The notes beneath the pieces were generated by a model. That model was not told the DNA's origin. It made no database searches and saw only the letters and a program-made list of their open reading frames with translations. Made by a program: the position numbers and the translations under genes. DNA of 64,000 nucleotides, from contig CACKMS010000006.1 of assembly GCA_902601315.1 (NCBI GenBank), forward strand, positions 20,802 to 84,801. The letters run 5' to 3'. Numbering within the stretch: the first letter of the stretch is position 1; every line of letters starts with the position of its first letter. Shown here in pieces: positions 19,353-28,543 of the stretch. This DNA comes from an uncultured Pelagibacteraceae bacterium. Lineage in GTDB: Bacteria; Pseudomonadota; Alphaproteobacteria; Pelagibacterales; Pelagibacteraceae.

Positions 19353-20323
19353 TAATTGCTAATTAAATCTGATACAATATTAACGGAAGATGTATTTTTC
19401 TTGGTTAAAATCTCCAAATTTGATATTTGATAAATTTTTCCTCTAATCTCTTTTTCAGACCAATTTTTAATTTGTTGTTTAACTAAATCTTTTTCTTTCC
19501 AAAATATTGAGGGTTTATAAGATGAAATTACTTCATCAATATTATTTTTTTCTTTTTGAATATTCTTTAATTTTAAAAGCCTTTTTGATCTATTGAGCAA
19601 TGTTCTTAGTATTAAAATGCAATCATCATTTACAAAATTATTTTCATTTAGAATTTTCGAAACCTTTACCTTATTTTTTGCTAAATAATTGTCTACGAGT
19701 TCAAATATTCCATAATCTTCTGCAAGATTGGTTAAATTAAATACATCTTCTTGCGAGATTTTTTTCCTAGTTAGAGAGAGAGCTTCCAACTTTTTGAGTT
19801 CATTATTTAAATTACCTCTATCTCCTCGTGCTCTTTCAACAATTAAATTTATAGTTTCTTGTGAAATTTTTATATTTTTTTCTTTTATAAATTTAATTGC
19901 AAAAATATTTAGACTTTGATTGTTGTCTTCATAAAATGGTATGCAGGCTAATTCTTTATCTTTCTCAAATAAAGCTCTTAATTTTGATCTTTTATCTAAG
20001 TTTTCAGAGTTTATTACTATTTGTACGTTTGATATATCTCTCTCTAAAAAATCCTCTATAAAATTTAGTATCTTATTAGATGATCTTGAAATTATAATCA
20101 TTTTCATCTCACTAAATAACGAACCATTCATAAAATCTTCAAGTATGGACTCTTTATTTTCTAAAACTTCTGACTCCTCATAACGTAATGTTTCTCCAGT
20201 AAAACCTAATGAAATATTGGATTTGATAACTTCTTCTTTAAAACCTTTATTGAGACCGTACAAAAGAATTGATTTATATTTAGAAAATTTAGTTTTGATT
20301 ACTTCGAAAGATTTAATTATCAT
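19349..20323 (-). CDS. holA: DNA polymerase III delta subunit
   Basis: HolA is the wrench subunit of the clamp loader that opens the beta clamp. The 324-residue protein is divergent and Lys-rich, but has the AAA+-like fold pattern: an N-terminal LYGLNKGF segment, a middle helical part with GDRGNLNNELKKLEAL, the most conserved stretch of the family, and a C-terminal helical domain. It overlaps lptE by 11 bp. The parB-holA-lptE-leuS neighbourhood is standard in alphaproteobacteria and strengthens the call. Confidence 0.9.
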   Translation of the reverse strand: MIIKSFEVIKTKFSKYKSILLYGLNKGFKEEVIKSNISLGFTGETLRYEESEVLENKESILEDFMNGSLFSEMKMIIISRSSNKILNFIEDFLERDISNVQIVINSENLDKRSKLRALFEKDKELACIPFYEDNNQSLNIFAIKFIKEKNIKISQETINLIVERARGDRGNLNNELKKLEALSLTRKKISQEDVFNLTNLAEDYGIFELVDNYLAKNKVKVSKILNENNFVNDDCILILRTLLNRSKRLLKLKNIQKEKNNIDEVISSYKPSIFWKEKDLVKQQIKNWSEKEIRGKIYQISNLEILTKKNTSSVNIVSDLISNY

Positions 20324-20795
20324 TAATCATTGGATTAAGTATTAAATTTGATGCAGAATTGATTATATCTGAAACCAAATTTTCAATAAGATTGTCTGTA
20401 AGGATTTCTTCTGATTTACTAAGTTCAAATTTGTCCGATATGTTATTGTAAGTTGATCTTTGAGTTAAACTTCGATTAACCAAAACTTTACTATTTTCAA
20501 TTAATTTATAATTTAAAGTAATTACAATTTCTAAAATAGATGGATCTCCTTTTGAATCTTTTGAGAGTATATTTTTAGTTTCATTTGAAGTAAAATCTAA
20601 TTTAAAGGTTCTTTTAATGCCCTTTAGTGCTTGTAGTTTATTCTCAATCTTGGAATTTATATCTTCTTTGCCAGAACTGCTTTTAACTTTTATAGAAAAG
20701 TCATAGTCAGACCCAATCAAAATTGGTTTATACCCACATCCATTCACAGATAGTAAAACTAGTAAAAAGCATAAATATAAAGTTTTTTTGATCAT
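20313..20795 (-). CDS. lptE: LPS-assembly lipoprotein LptE
   Basis: LptE is the outer-membrane lipoprotein plug of the LptD translocon that inserts lipopolysaccharide. The N-terminal signal peptide ends in a lipobox ([11 protein letters not shown]), with Cys at about 20 as the lipidation site; CGYKPL-type starts are typical of LptE. The rest is a small 160-residue domain ending with [11 protein letters not shown]. The family is poorly conserved, so the call leans on the lipobox and the leuS-lptE-holA gene order. Confidence 0.87.
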   Translation of the reverse strand: MIKKTLYLCFLLVLLSVNGCGYKPILIGSDYDFSIKVKSSSGKEDINSKIENKLQALKGIKRTFKLDFTSNETKNILSKDSKGDPSILEIVITLNYKLIENSKVLVNRSLTQRSTYNNISDKFELSKSEEILTDNLIENLVSDIINSASNLILNPMINDN

Positions 20796-23335
20796 ACTAA
20801 AATATTCATTAATCTATTTTTAACAAAGATTACTTTTTTTATAGACAGGTCCTTAAAATATTTATCTAATAATTTATCTTTTTTAACAAGCTCAAATAAT
20901 AATTCTTGTCTTAGACCTATTTCAGCGTTTATTATTGATCTCTTTTTTCCATTTATTTGGATTACATAGTCAATTGTTGTATTTTCAAGGTATTTTTTTT
21001 CAACTGTAGGCCACAAATTATTGTTTTTATACCCCATTTCTTCCTGACATTCATTTATAATATGAGGTAAAATTGGAGAAAATATAATTAAAATTTTTTC
21101 GTAGCACTCATTAAGATTTTTTGAGTTTATTTTATTATCAAGGTGTTTTAAGAGAAAGTTATAAGTTTGATGCATATTTGCAATAATGACATTATAACTA
21201 AAATTATTTAAATTTTGAGTTATTTTGTGAATTAATTGGTTTGTAAATTTTTTTAAAATTGTATCTTCCTGATTTTCGTTTTTAAGTTTTATTTTGTTTT
21301 TAATCTTTAGATGTAAATTCCAAAATTTCTGTACAAATTTATATGCCGATAACATTCCTTGCTCAGACCATTGTACATCTTTTTCTGGGGGACTATCTGA
21401 AAGAATAAAAAATCTTACAGCATCAGCACCATAATTGTTAATTATATTTTCCGGATCAATTACATTTTTTTTTGACTTTGACATCGATTCTGATGGACCA
21501 ACTGTAACTTTTAACAATGGATTTTTTTTAATAAAATAATTTTCTCCCTTTGAGTCAACTTCATCAGGACTTAGCCAATTATTATTTTCATCTTTGTATG
21601 TTTCATGGCAAACCATTCCTTGCGTGAAAAGACCTTCAAATGGTTCTTTAAATGTAAATTTATCATTTTCATAAGCTATAGATCTCATAAAAAATCTCGA
21701 GTATAATAAGTGAAGTATTGCGTGCTCTACACCTCCAATATATTGATCAACTGGCATCCAATAATTAATTTCATCTAAATCGAAACCATATTTAATATTA
21801 TTTGGTGAGCAAAATCTCAAAAAATACCATGAAGAATCTACAAAAGTGTCCAGAGTATCTGTTTCTCTAAAATATTTTTTTCCATTTATATTAATTGTCT
21901 TCCAATTTTTATCGTTGTCTAAAGGATTTCCTTTGCAATTCAGATTTATATTTTCAGGAAGTTTTACCGGTAGATTGTCTTTTGGAATCGTCTTAATTTC
22001 TCCATTTTCATCATAAGCTATAGGTATTGGGCATCCCCAGTATCTTTGTCTTGATACACCCCAGTCTTTTAATCTAAAATTAATTTTTTCTTTTCCAATC
22101 CCTCTATCTTGTAAAATCTCTATAGCTTTTAATACTGATTGACCTGGTGCCTCTAAACCATCAAGGAATTCCGAATTAATAATAATTCCTTCTCCAGAAA
22201 ATGCTTCATTAGTTACTTCAAATTTTTCAACATTTTTTGGTTGGACTACTGTTTTTATAGAGAGATTGTATTTTTTAGCAAAATCAAAATCTCTTTGGTC
22301 ATGTCCAGGACAACCAAAAACTGCACCAAAACCATAGTCCATTAGCACAAAATTTGCGAAGTAAACTGGGACTTTTTCATCTTCTTTAAAAGGATTTATT
22401 GCTTTTAAATTAGTTTTAAAACCAATCTTTTCAGCTAAGGCTAAAGATTCCTCTGTAGTACCAGTCTTAGAACATTCTTCTTTAAACTTTAAAAATTTAG
22501 GATCATTTTCATAATGCTTAGATACTGGATGGTCAGGTGAAATAGCTAAAAAAGAAAATCCAAATAATGTATCTGGTCTAGTTGTAAAACATTTTATGTT
22601 TTCAACCGGTAAATCGCCTTCTATTTTAAAATTTAATTCACATCCGAACGATTTTCCAATCCAATTTCGCTGCATAACCTTAACTTTGTTAGGCCAATTT
22701 TTTAGCTTATCAAGATCAGCTAATAATTCTTCTGAAAATTTTGAAATATTAAAAAACCATTGATTTAGTTTTTTTCTTTGTACATTAGCTCCTGATCTCC
22801 AGCCCTTACCATCTATAACTTGTTCATTTGCCAAAACAGTTTCATCAACAGGGTCCCAATTTACAAAATTTTCTTTTCTGTAAACTAAACCTTTTTCAAA
22901 CAACTCCAAAAAAAATATCTGTTGATGTTTAAAATAATCTTCATTACACGTAGAAATTTCTCGATCCCAATCTATAGAAAGACCTAATTTTTTTAATTGA
23001 GATTTCATAATCGAAATATTTTTTTCAGTCCAATCTTTTGGATTTAAATTATTTTGTTTTGCAGCATTTTCTGCTGGTAAACCAAAAGAATCCCAGCCCA
23101 TAGGATGCAAGACGTTATATCCCTCGAGTGACTTGTATCTTGAAAGAACATCTCCAATTGTATAATTTCTAACATGGCCCATGTGTATTTTACCTGATGG
23201 GTAAGGAAACATTTCAAGGCAATAAAATTTTTTTTTGTCTTTTCTAATATCTGTTTTAAAGGATTTATTATCTTCCCAGAATTTTTGCCACTTATTTTCT
23301 ACTATTTTGAAATTATATCTGTTGTTTTGTTCCAC
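20792..23335 (-). CDS. leuS: leucyl-tRNA synthetase
   Basis: LeuS charges tRNA-Leu. The 847-residue class I enzyme has the HIGH-type motif HMGH at 51-54 in [15 protein letters not shown], a complete CP1 editing domain ([10 protein letters not shown]), the [14 protein letters not shown] segment, and the KMSKS-type motif in [13 protein letters not shown]. The C-terminal domain ends normally. It overlaps lptE by 4 bp. A 39 bp gap separates it from the DUF3576 gene upstream. Confidence 0.98.
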   Translation of the reverse strand: MEQNNRYNFKIVENKWQKFWEDNKSFKTDIRKDKKKFYCLEMFPYPSGKIHMGHVRNYTIGDVLSRYKSLEGYNVLHPMGWDSFGLPAENAAKQNNLNPKDWTEKNISIMKSQLKKLGLSIDWDREISTCNEDYFKHQQIFFLELFEKGLVYRKENFVNWDPVDETVLANEQVIDGKGWRSGANVQRKKLNQWFFNISKFSEELLADLDKLKNWPNKVKVMQRNWIGKSFGCELNFKIEGDLPVENIKCFTTRPDTLFGFSFLAISPDHPVSKHYENDPKFLKFKEECSKTGTTEESLALAEKIGFKTNLKAINPFKEDEKVPVYFANFVLMDYGFGAVFGCPGHDQRDFDFAKKYNLSIKTVVQPKNVEKFEVTNEAFSGEGIIINSEFLDGLEAPGQSVLKAIEILQDRGIGKEKINFRLKDWGVSRQRYWGCPIPIAYDENGEIKTIPKDNLPVKLPENINLNCKGNPLDNDKNWKTININGKKYFRETDTLDTFVDSSWYFLRFCSPNNIKYGFDLDEINYWMPVDQYIGGVEHAILHLLYSRFFMRSIAYENDKFTFKEPFEGLFTQGMVCHETYKDENNNWLSPDEVDSKGENYFIKKNPLLKVTVGPSESMSKSKKNVIDPENIINNYGADAVRFFILSDSPPEKDVQWSEQGMLSAYKFVQKFWNLHLKIKNKIKLKNENQEDTILKKFTNQLIHKITQNLNNFSYNVIIANMHQTYNFLLKHLDNKINSKNLNECYEKILIIFSPILPHIINECQEEMGYKNNNLWPTVEKKYLENTTIDYVIQINGKKRSIINAEIGLRQELLFELVKKDKLLDKYFKDLSIKKVIFVKNRLMNILV

Positions 23336-23374
23336 TTATTGTCTAGTTTTAAAATTTGAATAGGTTACTAAATT

Positions 23375-23920
23375 TTACTTAACAGTTCCTTTTCCCCTAT
23401 ATGGTTTAAAGTTTTTCACTTTTGTTTCTTTTTCGTAAACTGCAGCTTTCATTAAAATTTTTTTACTCAATTCTTTTTTAATATTTTCAGATTTTTCTAT
23501 GATTTTACAATTTTCATTCGAAGCACATTTTTTATAAAATACTTTTATATCTAAAGCATCGGATCTGATTTCATTCGTTAAAAATCTAATAGAAATTTTG
23601 ATTGCTTCAGAGGAATTTGTATTACTAGAGTACCAGTCTGTTATTATTATTCCACCACTATAATTTGCTGATACCAAAGGCATGAAATCTATTGTATCAA
23701 GCGAAGCCCTCCACAAACTGTTTGAGCTTGCAAAATCAAAATTTCCTGAGCCACCATTATTCTGATCAGAAAATCTAAATCCTCTACCCTCCTCTATATT
23801 TTTTTTAACTCTGGACTCAGCATCAGGTGGAAACTGACGTGCGTCGGCACCCATCCCGCAGGAATAAAGAAAAATTATTAAAGAGCTTAAAATTGCTAAA
23901 TTTCTAAGATTTTTATTCAT
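23375..23920 (-). CDS. DUF3576 lipoprotein
   Basis: A 181-residue protein with a signal peptide and lipobox (FLYSCGMGAD, Cys at about 21). The body carries the hallmark of the alphaproteobacterial DUF3576 family: LWRASLDTIDFMPL, followed by GGIIITDWYS. Function is unknown; an envelope role is inferred from lipidation and from being next to leuS-lptE. Its start faces the porin promoter region, so the 194 bp upstream gap serves both genes. Confidence 0.88.
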   Translation of the reverse strand: MNKNLRNLAILSSLIIFLYSCGMGADARQFPPDAESRVKKNIEEGRGFRFSDQNNGGSGNFDFASSNSLWRASLDTIDFMPLVSANYSGGIIITDWYSSNTNSSEAIKISIRFLTNEIRSDALDIKVFYKKCASNENCKIIEKSENIKKELSKKILMKAAVYEKETKVKNFKPYRGKGTVK

Positions 23921-23976
23921 TTTTAAATTTTACGTTTTATTTAATATTAATGCAAAATAGTCAATTTCCTGAATAA

Positions 23977-24007
23977 AACAGTATAGGTGCAAAAATGCAA
24001 CAGTATA
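23977..24007. promoter_or_regulatory. tandem direct repeat upstream of the porin gene
   Basis: AACAGTATA occurs at 23977-23985 and again at 23999-24007, a 22 bp period equal to about two helical turns. It lies in the 194 bp gap between the divergent DUF3576 lipoprotein and the porin. TTGAGA at 24026-24031 could be a -35 element downstream of it. A regulator site is possible; no regulator can be named. Confidence 0.3.
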
Positions 24008-24114
24008 AAAAATAACAACTCATTATTGAGATATATGGGATTTAAAACAGATAAAACTGCTAAAAGGCTGATGTTTAATATTAATATTAACAATTAAATA
24101 AAGGAGTAATTAAT

Positions 24115-25062
24115 ATGAACAATCTTAAAAAAGTAGGATTGACTGCATTAGGTACTGCTCTTGTATCATCGTCAGCTTTTGCTGGTGCTTTAGATGTTAC
24201 AGGTACTGCTGGTATTACATATGTAGGAAATTCTTCATTTGACAACGGTGATAGTAAGTTAGAGCAAAAAACTACAATCTCTTTCACAGGTTCTGCTGAT
24301 TTAGATAACGGTTTTACAGTAAGCTACTATAACAACGTTTCAGGTGATGCTATGACATCTGGAAATGCTCACTTCGATGTAGACATGGGAGATATGGGTA
24401 AACTTAGATTCGCAGGTAACGGTGTATCAGGAAATGGTGCAGTCGGTTCTTGGGATGATAAAACTCCAGCTGCTAACGAAGAGTCATGGGACATTAAAGG
24501 TGGCGGTGGAGAAACTGGTCCGATCGCTCAACAAACTGGAGATGATTCTCTTATCTACACAAATAGTTCAGCTATAGATGGTGTAACTATAATGTTAAAC
24601 TATAAGCCAAGTGAAAGTGGTGCAAATGACAGCACAACAGGTGCAGGTATTGCATTTACTGGTGTTGAAGGTTTAAACATTGGTGCTGCAATGGAAGATA
24701 ACAACACAACTAAAGATGCAACAGTAGAAAACACTGTTTTCTATGCAACATATGCAATGGATGCATTTACAGTTGGTTTCCAATCAAACGAAACTGATAG
24801 CCAAGCAGCTAATGCAGATACAGAGTTTGAAGCTTGGGGTGTTTCTTATGCAGTAAGCGAAGACCTTTCAATTTCATACGGTTCTTCAACTGTTGAATTT
24901 GAAAATACAAGCTTATCCGACCAAGAAGCAGATGCAATTGGTATATCTTGGACAAATGGTTCAATGTCAGTTACAGCTTCAAGACATGATATGTCAAATT
25001 TAAAAGGTGATGCAACTGATGACAGAGACGTCACAGAACTTAACTTAACTTTTGCATTCTAA
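24115..25062 (+). CDS. outer-membrane porin
   Basis: A 315-residue beta-barrel protein with a clear signal peptide cleaved after SSSAFA (about residue 23). The mature part is acidic and Gly/Asn/Asp-rich with alternating hydrophobic strands, and it ends ELNLTFAF with a terminal Phe, the usual outer-membrane insertion signal. It resembles general porins of alphaproteobacteria. A strong Shine-Dalgarno (AAGGAG at 24101-24106), less A-biased codon use and a private terminator at 25083-25112 suggest high expression as a monocistronic unit. Substrate specificity cannot be read from sequence. Confidence 0.9.
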   Translation: MNNLKKVGLTALGTALVSSSAFAGALDVTGTAGITYVGNSSFDNGDSKLEQKTTISFTGSADLDNGFTVSYYNNVSGDAMTSGNAHFDVDMGDMGKLRFAGNGVSGNGAVGSWDDKTPAANEESWDIKGGGGETGPIAQQTGDDSLIYTNSSAIDGVTIMLNYKPSESGANDSTTGAGIAFTGVEGLNIGAAMEDNNTTKDATVENTVFYATYAMDAFTVGFQSNETDSQAANADTEFEAWGVSYAVSEDLSISYGSSTVEFENTSLSDQEADAIGISWTNGSMSVTASRHDMSNLKGDATDDRDVTELNLTFAF

Positions 25063-25082
25063 TTATTTAATATAATTAAATT

Positions 25083-25112
25083 AAAGGCCCCTTTTTAGGG
25101 GCCTTTTTTTTT
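25083..25112 (+). terminator. intrinsic terminator of the porin gene
   Basis: AAAGGCCCC (25083-25091) and GGGGCCTTT (25098-25106) form a perfect 9 bp stem with loop TTTTTA. The T run continues to 25112. It starts 21 bp after the porin stop and precedes the convergent thiE-like gene. Confidence 0.95.
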
Positions 25113-25121
25113 GGACTAAAT

Positions 25122-25646
25122 CTAATTGAAATAACTAATTCCAGCAAAACCAACACAATTTGATAAAGAAAGTATTTTAAGATTTTTTCTATTAATACCT
25201 CCAAGAGCAATTATGCTAGTTTCGGTTACCTTTTCTAAATTTCTAAATCTGTAGAGACCTAGGTAATTTTTATTTTTCTTAAATATTGATGAAATAAAAA
25301 TGAAATCAACTTTTTGTTTCTCTTTCAATCGTATTTCTTTGATGTTGTGCGCTGATCCTAAAACTATAAATTTTTTTTTTAAACTGTAATTTAAATGTTT
25401 AAGGCTCTTATTAAATGAGGGAATATAAGCACCATCATAACCGAGTCTAAGAGCAAGCCTAAAGTTATTTGCCAAACAAACCTTGATATTTTTCTTTTTA
25501 CAGAATTCTTTAATCTGTAAAAGTTCAATTATATTGGGCTTTTTTGCATAGTTTCTAAAAATAACAGTTGTATTTGAGTTTAAATTTTTGAGTTCTGTAG
25601 TATTAAATCTTTTTATAAAGTAGTAATTTTTTAATAATCTATGCAT
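25122..25646 (-). CDS. thiamine-phosphate-synthase-like (TenI/ThiE fold) protein
   Basis: The 174-residue protein matches the ThiE/TenI TIM-barrel pattern: an IFRNYAKKPN segment at the position of the substrate-binding LQLRxK motif, GYDGAYIPSFN where ThiE has DGVHLGQ, VLGSAHNIKEI, DFIFISSIFK, and a final IALGGINRKN phosphate-binding strand. It is about 30 residues shorter than typical ThiE. It may therefore be a thiamine phosphate synthase variant or a TenI-like relative with another role. The ATG at 25646 faces the yggS ATG with the two coding regions overlapping by 6 bp. Confidence 0.75.
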   Translation of the reverse strand: MHRLLKNYYFIKRFNTTELKNLNSNTTVIFRNYAKKPNIIELLQIKEFCKKKNIKVCLANNFRLALRLGYDGAYIPSFNKSLKHLNYSLKKKFIVLGSAHNIKEIRLKEKQKVDFIFISSIFKKNKNYLGLYRFRNLEKVTETSIIALGGINRKNLKILSLSNCVGFAGISYFN

Positions 25647-26309
25647 CAATTAGTTACAAATTTTAACAATATACAAACCTCAATAAAATCAAATCAAGAA
25701 AAAACAAACAACAAAAATAATATCAAAATTATTGCTGTTTCAAAAACTTTTGAAATTAGTCATATAAATCCTTTAATTGATTATGGTCACACAGACTACG
25801 GTGAAAATAAGGTTCAAGAGGCTATTGAAAAATGGACAGATATTAAGAAAAAAAATGATAAAATTTCACTTCATCTAGTTGGAAAACTGCAATCAAACAA
25901 GATAAAATTAGCATTAAAAATATTTGATTATATCCACTCCCTCGATAGTGAAAAACTTGCAAATAAAATATCTGAGGAGCAAAAAAAAATTGGAAAAAAA
26001 CCTAAATTATTTATTCAAGTAAATATTGGAAATGAAGACCAAAAAAGCGGGATTGATCCTAATAAGTTAGTGTCTTTTCACAAATATTGCTTAGATAAAG
26101 ATCTAGATGTCATTGGCACTATGTGTTTACCGCCTATGTCAGAAGATCCAGAAAAATATTTCATGAGGATGAATTATTTAAATAAAAAATTGGGCTTAAG
26201 AGAACTTAGCATGGGTATGTCAGCTGACTATATCACTGCAATCGAGAACAATGCTACTTTTATCAGAGTAGGTTCTAAAATATTTGGGGAAAGGAAAAAG
26301 AAACTATAA
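25641..26309 (+). CDS. yggS: YggS-family pyridoxal-phosphate homeostasis protein
   Basis: YggS/PROSC proteins bind PLP without known catalysis and balance vitamin B6 and amino-acid pools. The PLP lysine lies in IIAVSKTFE near 30-38. YGENKVQEA, LHLVGKLQSNKIK, FIQVNIGNEDQKSGI and ELSMGMSADYITAI are all recognisable family blocks. The 222-residue length is normal. The start codon overlaps the beginning of the divergent thiE-like gene, so its promoter must lie inside that gene. The sulfotransferase gene follows after 3 bp. Confidence 0.93.
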   Translation: MHQLVTNFNNIQTSIKSNQEKTNNKNNIKIIAVSKTFEISHINPLIDYGHTDYGENKVQEAIEKWTDIKKKNDKISLHLVGKLQSNKIKLALKIFDYIHSLDSEKLANKISEEQKKIGKKPKLFIQVNIGNEDQKSGIDPNKLVSFHKYCLDKDLDVIGTMCLPPMSEDPEKYFMRMNYLNKKLGLRELSMGMSADYITAIENNATFIRVGSKIFGERKKKL

Positions 26310-26312
26310 CTA

Positions 26313-28025
26313 ATGAAAAGTAATAATGACTTACGAGAAAATTTAGAATTCGCTAACAAATTTTTCAGAAATAAAAATTTTGATAAAGCAGAAAAATTAT
26401 ATAAAAAAATAATCAAGAAATTTCCAAACAATTTCGATGCAAATTATTTTATGGCCTCAATCAAGGCTCAAAAAAATAATTATAATGAAGCCAAAGATTA
26501 CATGGAGAAAGCTAATTCCATAAATCCAAATCTTCCAGAATTAAATAATAACTTAGGATTGGTTTATTTAAATTTAAATGAAGTAGAGAAGTCTATAATT
26601 TATTTTCAAAAAGCAATTAGTTTAAACAAAAACTATCTACTTGCTTATACTAATCTTGGTATGGCTTATGTTAATTTAAAAAAAGTTTCAGAAGCTAAAG
26701 AAAATTATCTTAAAGCACTAAAAATTGATCCTAATAATCTTCTTGCAAACTATAATTTTGCTAATCTTCTTAAAAGACTGGGTGATCACAAAAATTCTGA
26801 AAATTATTATAAAAAAGCAATCGAGATCAATCCAAATTATCTACCTTCTTATAATAATGTTATGGATTTGTATGATAAATCAAATCAAAATGAAAAACTT
26901 CATAATCTAATCAATACAGCAGAAAAAATATTTAAAAATCACCAAGTAATAAAATCATTTAAAGCTAAGTTGCTTTATAAAAATAAGAATTATAAAGAAG
27001 TAGTAAGTTTATTAGAAGATACAGAATTTTTACCAGAGCAAACAGTTCAAAAACTGGCTAGCTATGAAGTTTTAGCTAAAAGTTATGACAAATTAGGAGA
27101 TTATTCTAGGGCTTTTGAGATATTTCAAATGTTGAATGACATAATGGATCGAGGCAAAGATCAAACTGTCGATAAAAATATATATGTTAAGACTACTGAA
27201 GATAGACTGAATTTTTTTAATAATCCAAAAATATCCACTTGGAGCCTACCAAAAATATTAGATGATAGGAAAGATCCATATTTTTTAATCGGTTTTCCAA
27301 GATCTGGTACAACTTTGTTAGATACAATTTTAAGAAGTCATCCATCCATTGAGGTTTTGGAGGAAATACCAATAATAAATAGATTTATAGATCATCTTTT
27401 TATAAACAAAGGATTTACTCTTGAAAATCTGGAAACTATTAATCCCAAACTAATTAAAGAGATGAGAGATTACTATTTTAATCAAATTGAAAATTATAAA
27501 AAAAATAAAGATAAACATATCACTATAGATAAAATGCCTTTAAATATTGTGCACGTAGGTGAAATTTTAAGATTTTTTCCGAATGCAAAATTTATATTAT
27601 CTTTAAGACACCCATATGATTGCGTTTTGAGCTGTTTCATGCAAAATTTCATGCTGAATCATGCTATGGCTAACTTTTTAAATTTAGATGATTCTTTAAA
27701 ATTATACGATCTAACTATGTTGCTATGGAAAAAATATACTAATGTTTTTAAAATTGATCACCACATAATAAGGTATGAAGATGTAATCTCTAACTTTGAA
27801 AAATCCATTAGAGGTCTTTTAAAATTTTTAAACGTTAGATGGTCTGATAATGTAACGGAATTTTACAAAACAGCTGAAACAAGAGGGATAATTAACACTC
27901 CTAGTTATAATCAAGTAAGCCAACCCATATACACTAATTCTATGTATAGATGGAAAAATTATGAAAAGGAGTTTGCAAAATCAAATATCTCATTAGAAAA
28001 CTGGGTTAAGGAATTTAATTATTAA
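26313..28025 (+). CDS. TPR-repeat sulfotransferase
   Basis: A 570-residue two-part protein. The N-terminal 290 residues hold about six tetratricopeptide repeats (repeated Asn-rich helices with the pattern A.NLG.AY.NL). The C-terminal half is a sulfotransferase with the PAPS 5'-phosphosulfate loop GFPRSGTT at 327-334 and the 3'-phosphate-binding segment FILSLRHPYDCVLS. A RYEDV motif follows. The acceptor is unknown; such fusions may sulfate proteins or surface glycans bound by the repeats. It follows yggS by 3 bp and converges on the L,D-transpeptidase-like gene. Confidence 0.88.
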   Translation: MKSNNDLRENLEFANKFFRNKNFDKAEKLYKKIIKKFPNNFDANYFMASIKAQKNNYNEAKDYMEKANSINPNLPELNNNLGLVYLNLNEVEKSIIYFQKAISLNKNYLLAYTNLGMAYVNLKKVSEAKENYLKALKIDPNNLLANYNFANLLKRLGDHKNSENYYKKAIEINPNYLPSYNNVMDLYDKSNQNEKLHNLINTAEKIFKNHQVIKSFKAKLLYKNKNYKEVVSLLEDTEFLPEQTVQKLASYEVLAKSYDKLGDYSRAFEIFQMLNDIMDRGKDQTVDKNIYVKTTEDRLNFFNNPKISTWSLPKILDDRKDPYFLIGFPRSGTTLLDTILRSHPSIEVLEEIPIINRFIDHLFINKGFTLENLETINPKLIKEMRDYYFNQIENYKKNKDKHITIDKMPLNIVHVGEILRFFPNAKFILSLRHPYDCVLSCFMQNFMLNHAMANFLNLDDSLKLYDLTMLLWKKYTNVFKIDHHIIRYEDVISNFEKSIRGLLKFLNVRWSDNVTEFYKTAETRGIINTPSYNQVSQPIYTNSMYRWKNYEKEFAKSNISLENWVKEFNY

Positions 28026-28032
28026 ACAAAAT

Positions 28033-28527
28033 TTATCTTAATATTCTTATTTTTGTTTTTCTATTAATTAGCTTAATTAAAATTAAAAAATCTTTTTTCG
28101 ATAAAGCAATACATCCTGCAGTAGGTTTGTATTTTTTTGATAAATGAATAAATATTGCACTCCCTTTCTTGGGTACAACTTTATGATAATTATATTTAAT
28201 TGGTAAAAAAAAGTCGTATTTATAGTCCTTTCTAAATAATTTCTCATGTCTTATATTTTTATTTATTTTAATTAATTTATTGTATTTTTTGTGGTTAATA
28301 TCATTACACCACGCCATATTCTTATTTATCTTATGAGTCTTTAGACTTGTAAATGGCTCTTTAAATCTGTCAGCTCTATAATAGAGATCTCCAAGGTCAA
28401 ATATTCCAATTGGAGTTTTTTTATCTCCTTCAGTTTTTTTTTCTGAAAATTTATTTTTACCAACGCAGCACCTAAATTGAAAATCTTTAAATAAAAGAGT
28501 ATGTTTATTTTTGACAATAATTGTCAT
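28033..28527 (-). CDS. L,D-transpeptidase (YkuD) catalytic-domain protein
   Basis: L,D-transpeptidases cross-link peptidoglycan or attach lipoproteins through a catalytic Cys. The 164-residue protein is almost only the YkuD domain: KTPIGIFDLGDLYYR near the middle, then IFIHLSKKYKPTAGCIALSK with the His and the nucleophile Cys in the TAGC motif. No signal peptide or membrane anchor is evident, so export is unclear. I chose the ATG at 28527 over one at 28551, which would overlap the divergent regulator gene. A 15 bp palindrome covers its start codon. Confidence 0.85.
   Translation of the reverse strand: MTIIVKNKHTLLFKDFQFRCCVGKNKFSEKKTEGDKKTPIGIFDLGDLYYRADRFKEPFTSLKTHKINKNMAWCNDINHKKYNKLIKINKNIRHEKLFRKDYKYDFFLPIKYNYHKVVPKKGSAIFIHLSKKYKPTAGCIALSKKDFLILIKLINRKTKIRILR
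28512..28526. promoter_or_regulatory. palindrome in a 16 bp divergent gap, possible operator
   Basis: TGACAAT-A-ATTGTCA is a perfect 7+1+7 inverted repeat. It includes most of the L,D-transpeptidase start codon and lies 17 bp before the ATG of the OmpR-type regulator. The position suits an operator controlling both genes, perhaps bound by that regulator. This is inferred from symmetry and position only. Confidence 0.4.
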
Positions 28528-28543
28528 AAATACAATATATACT

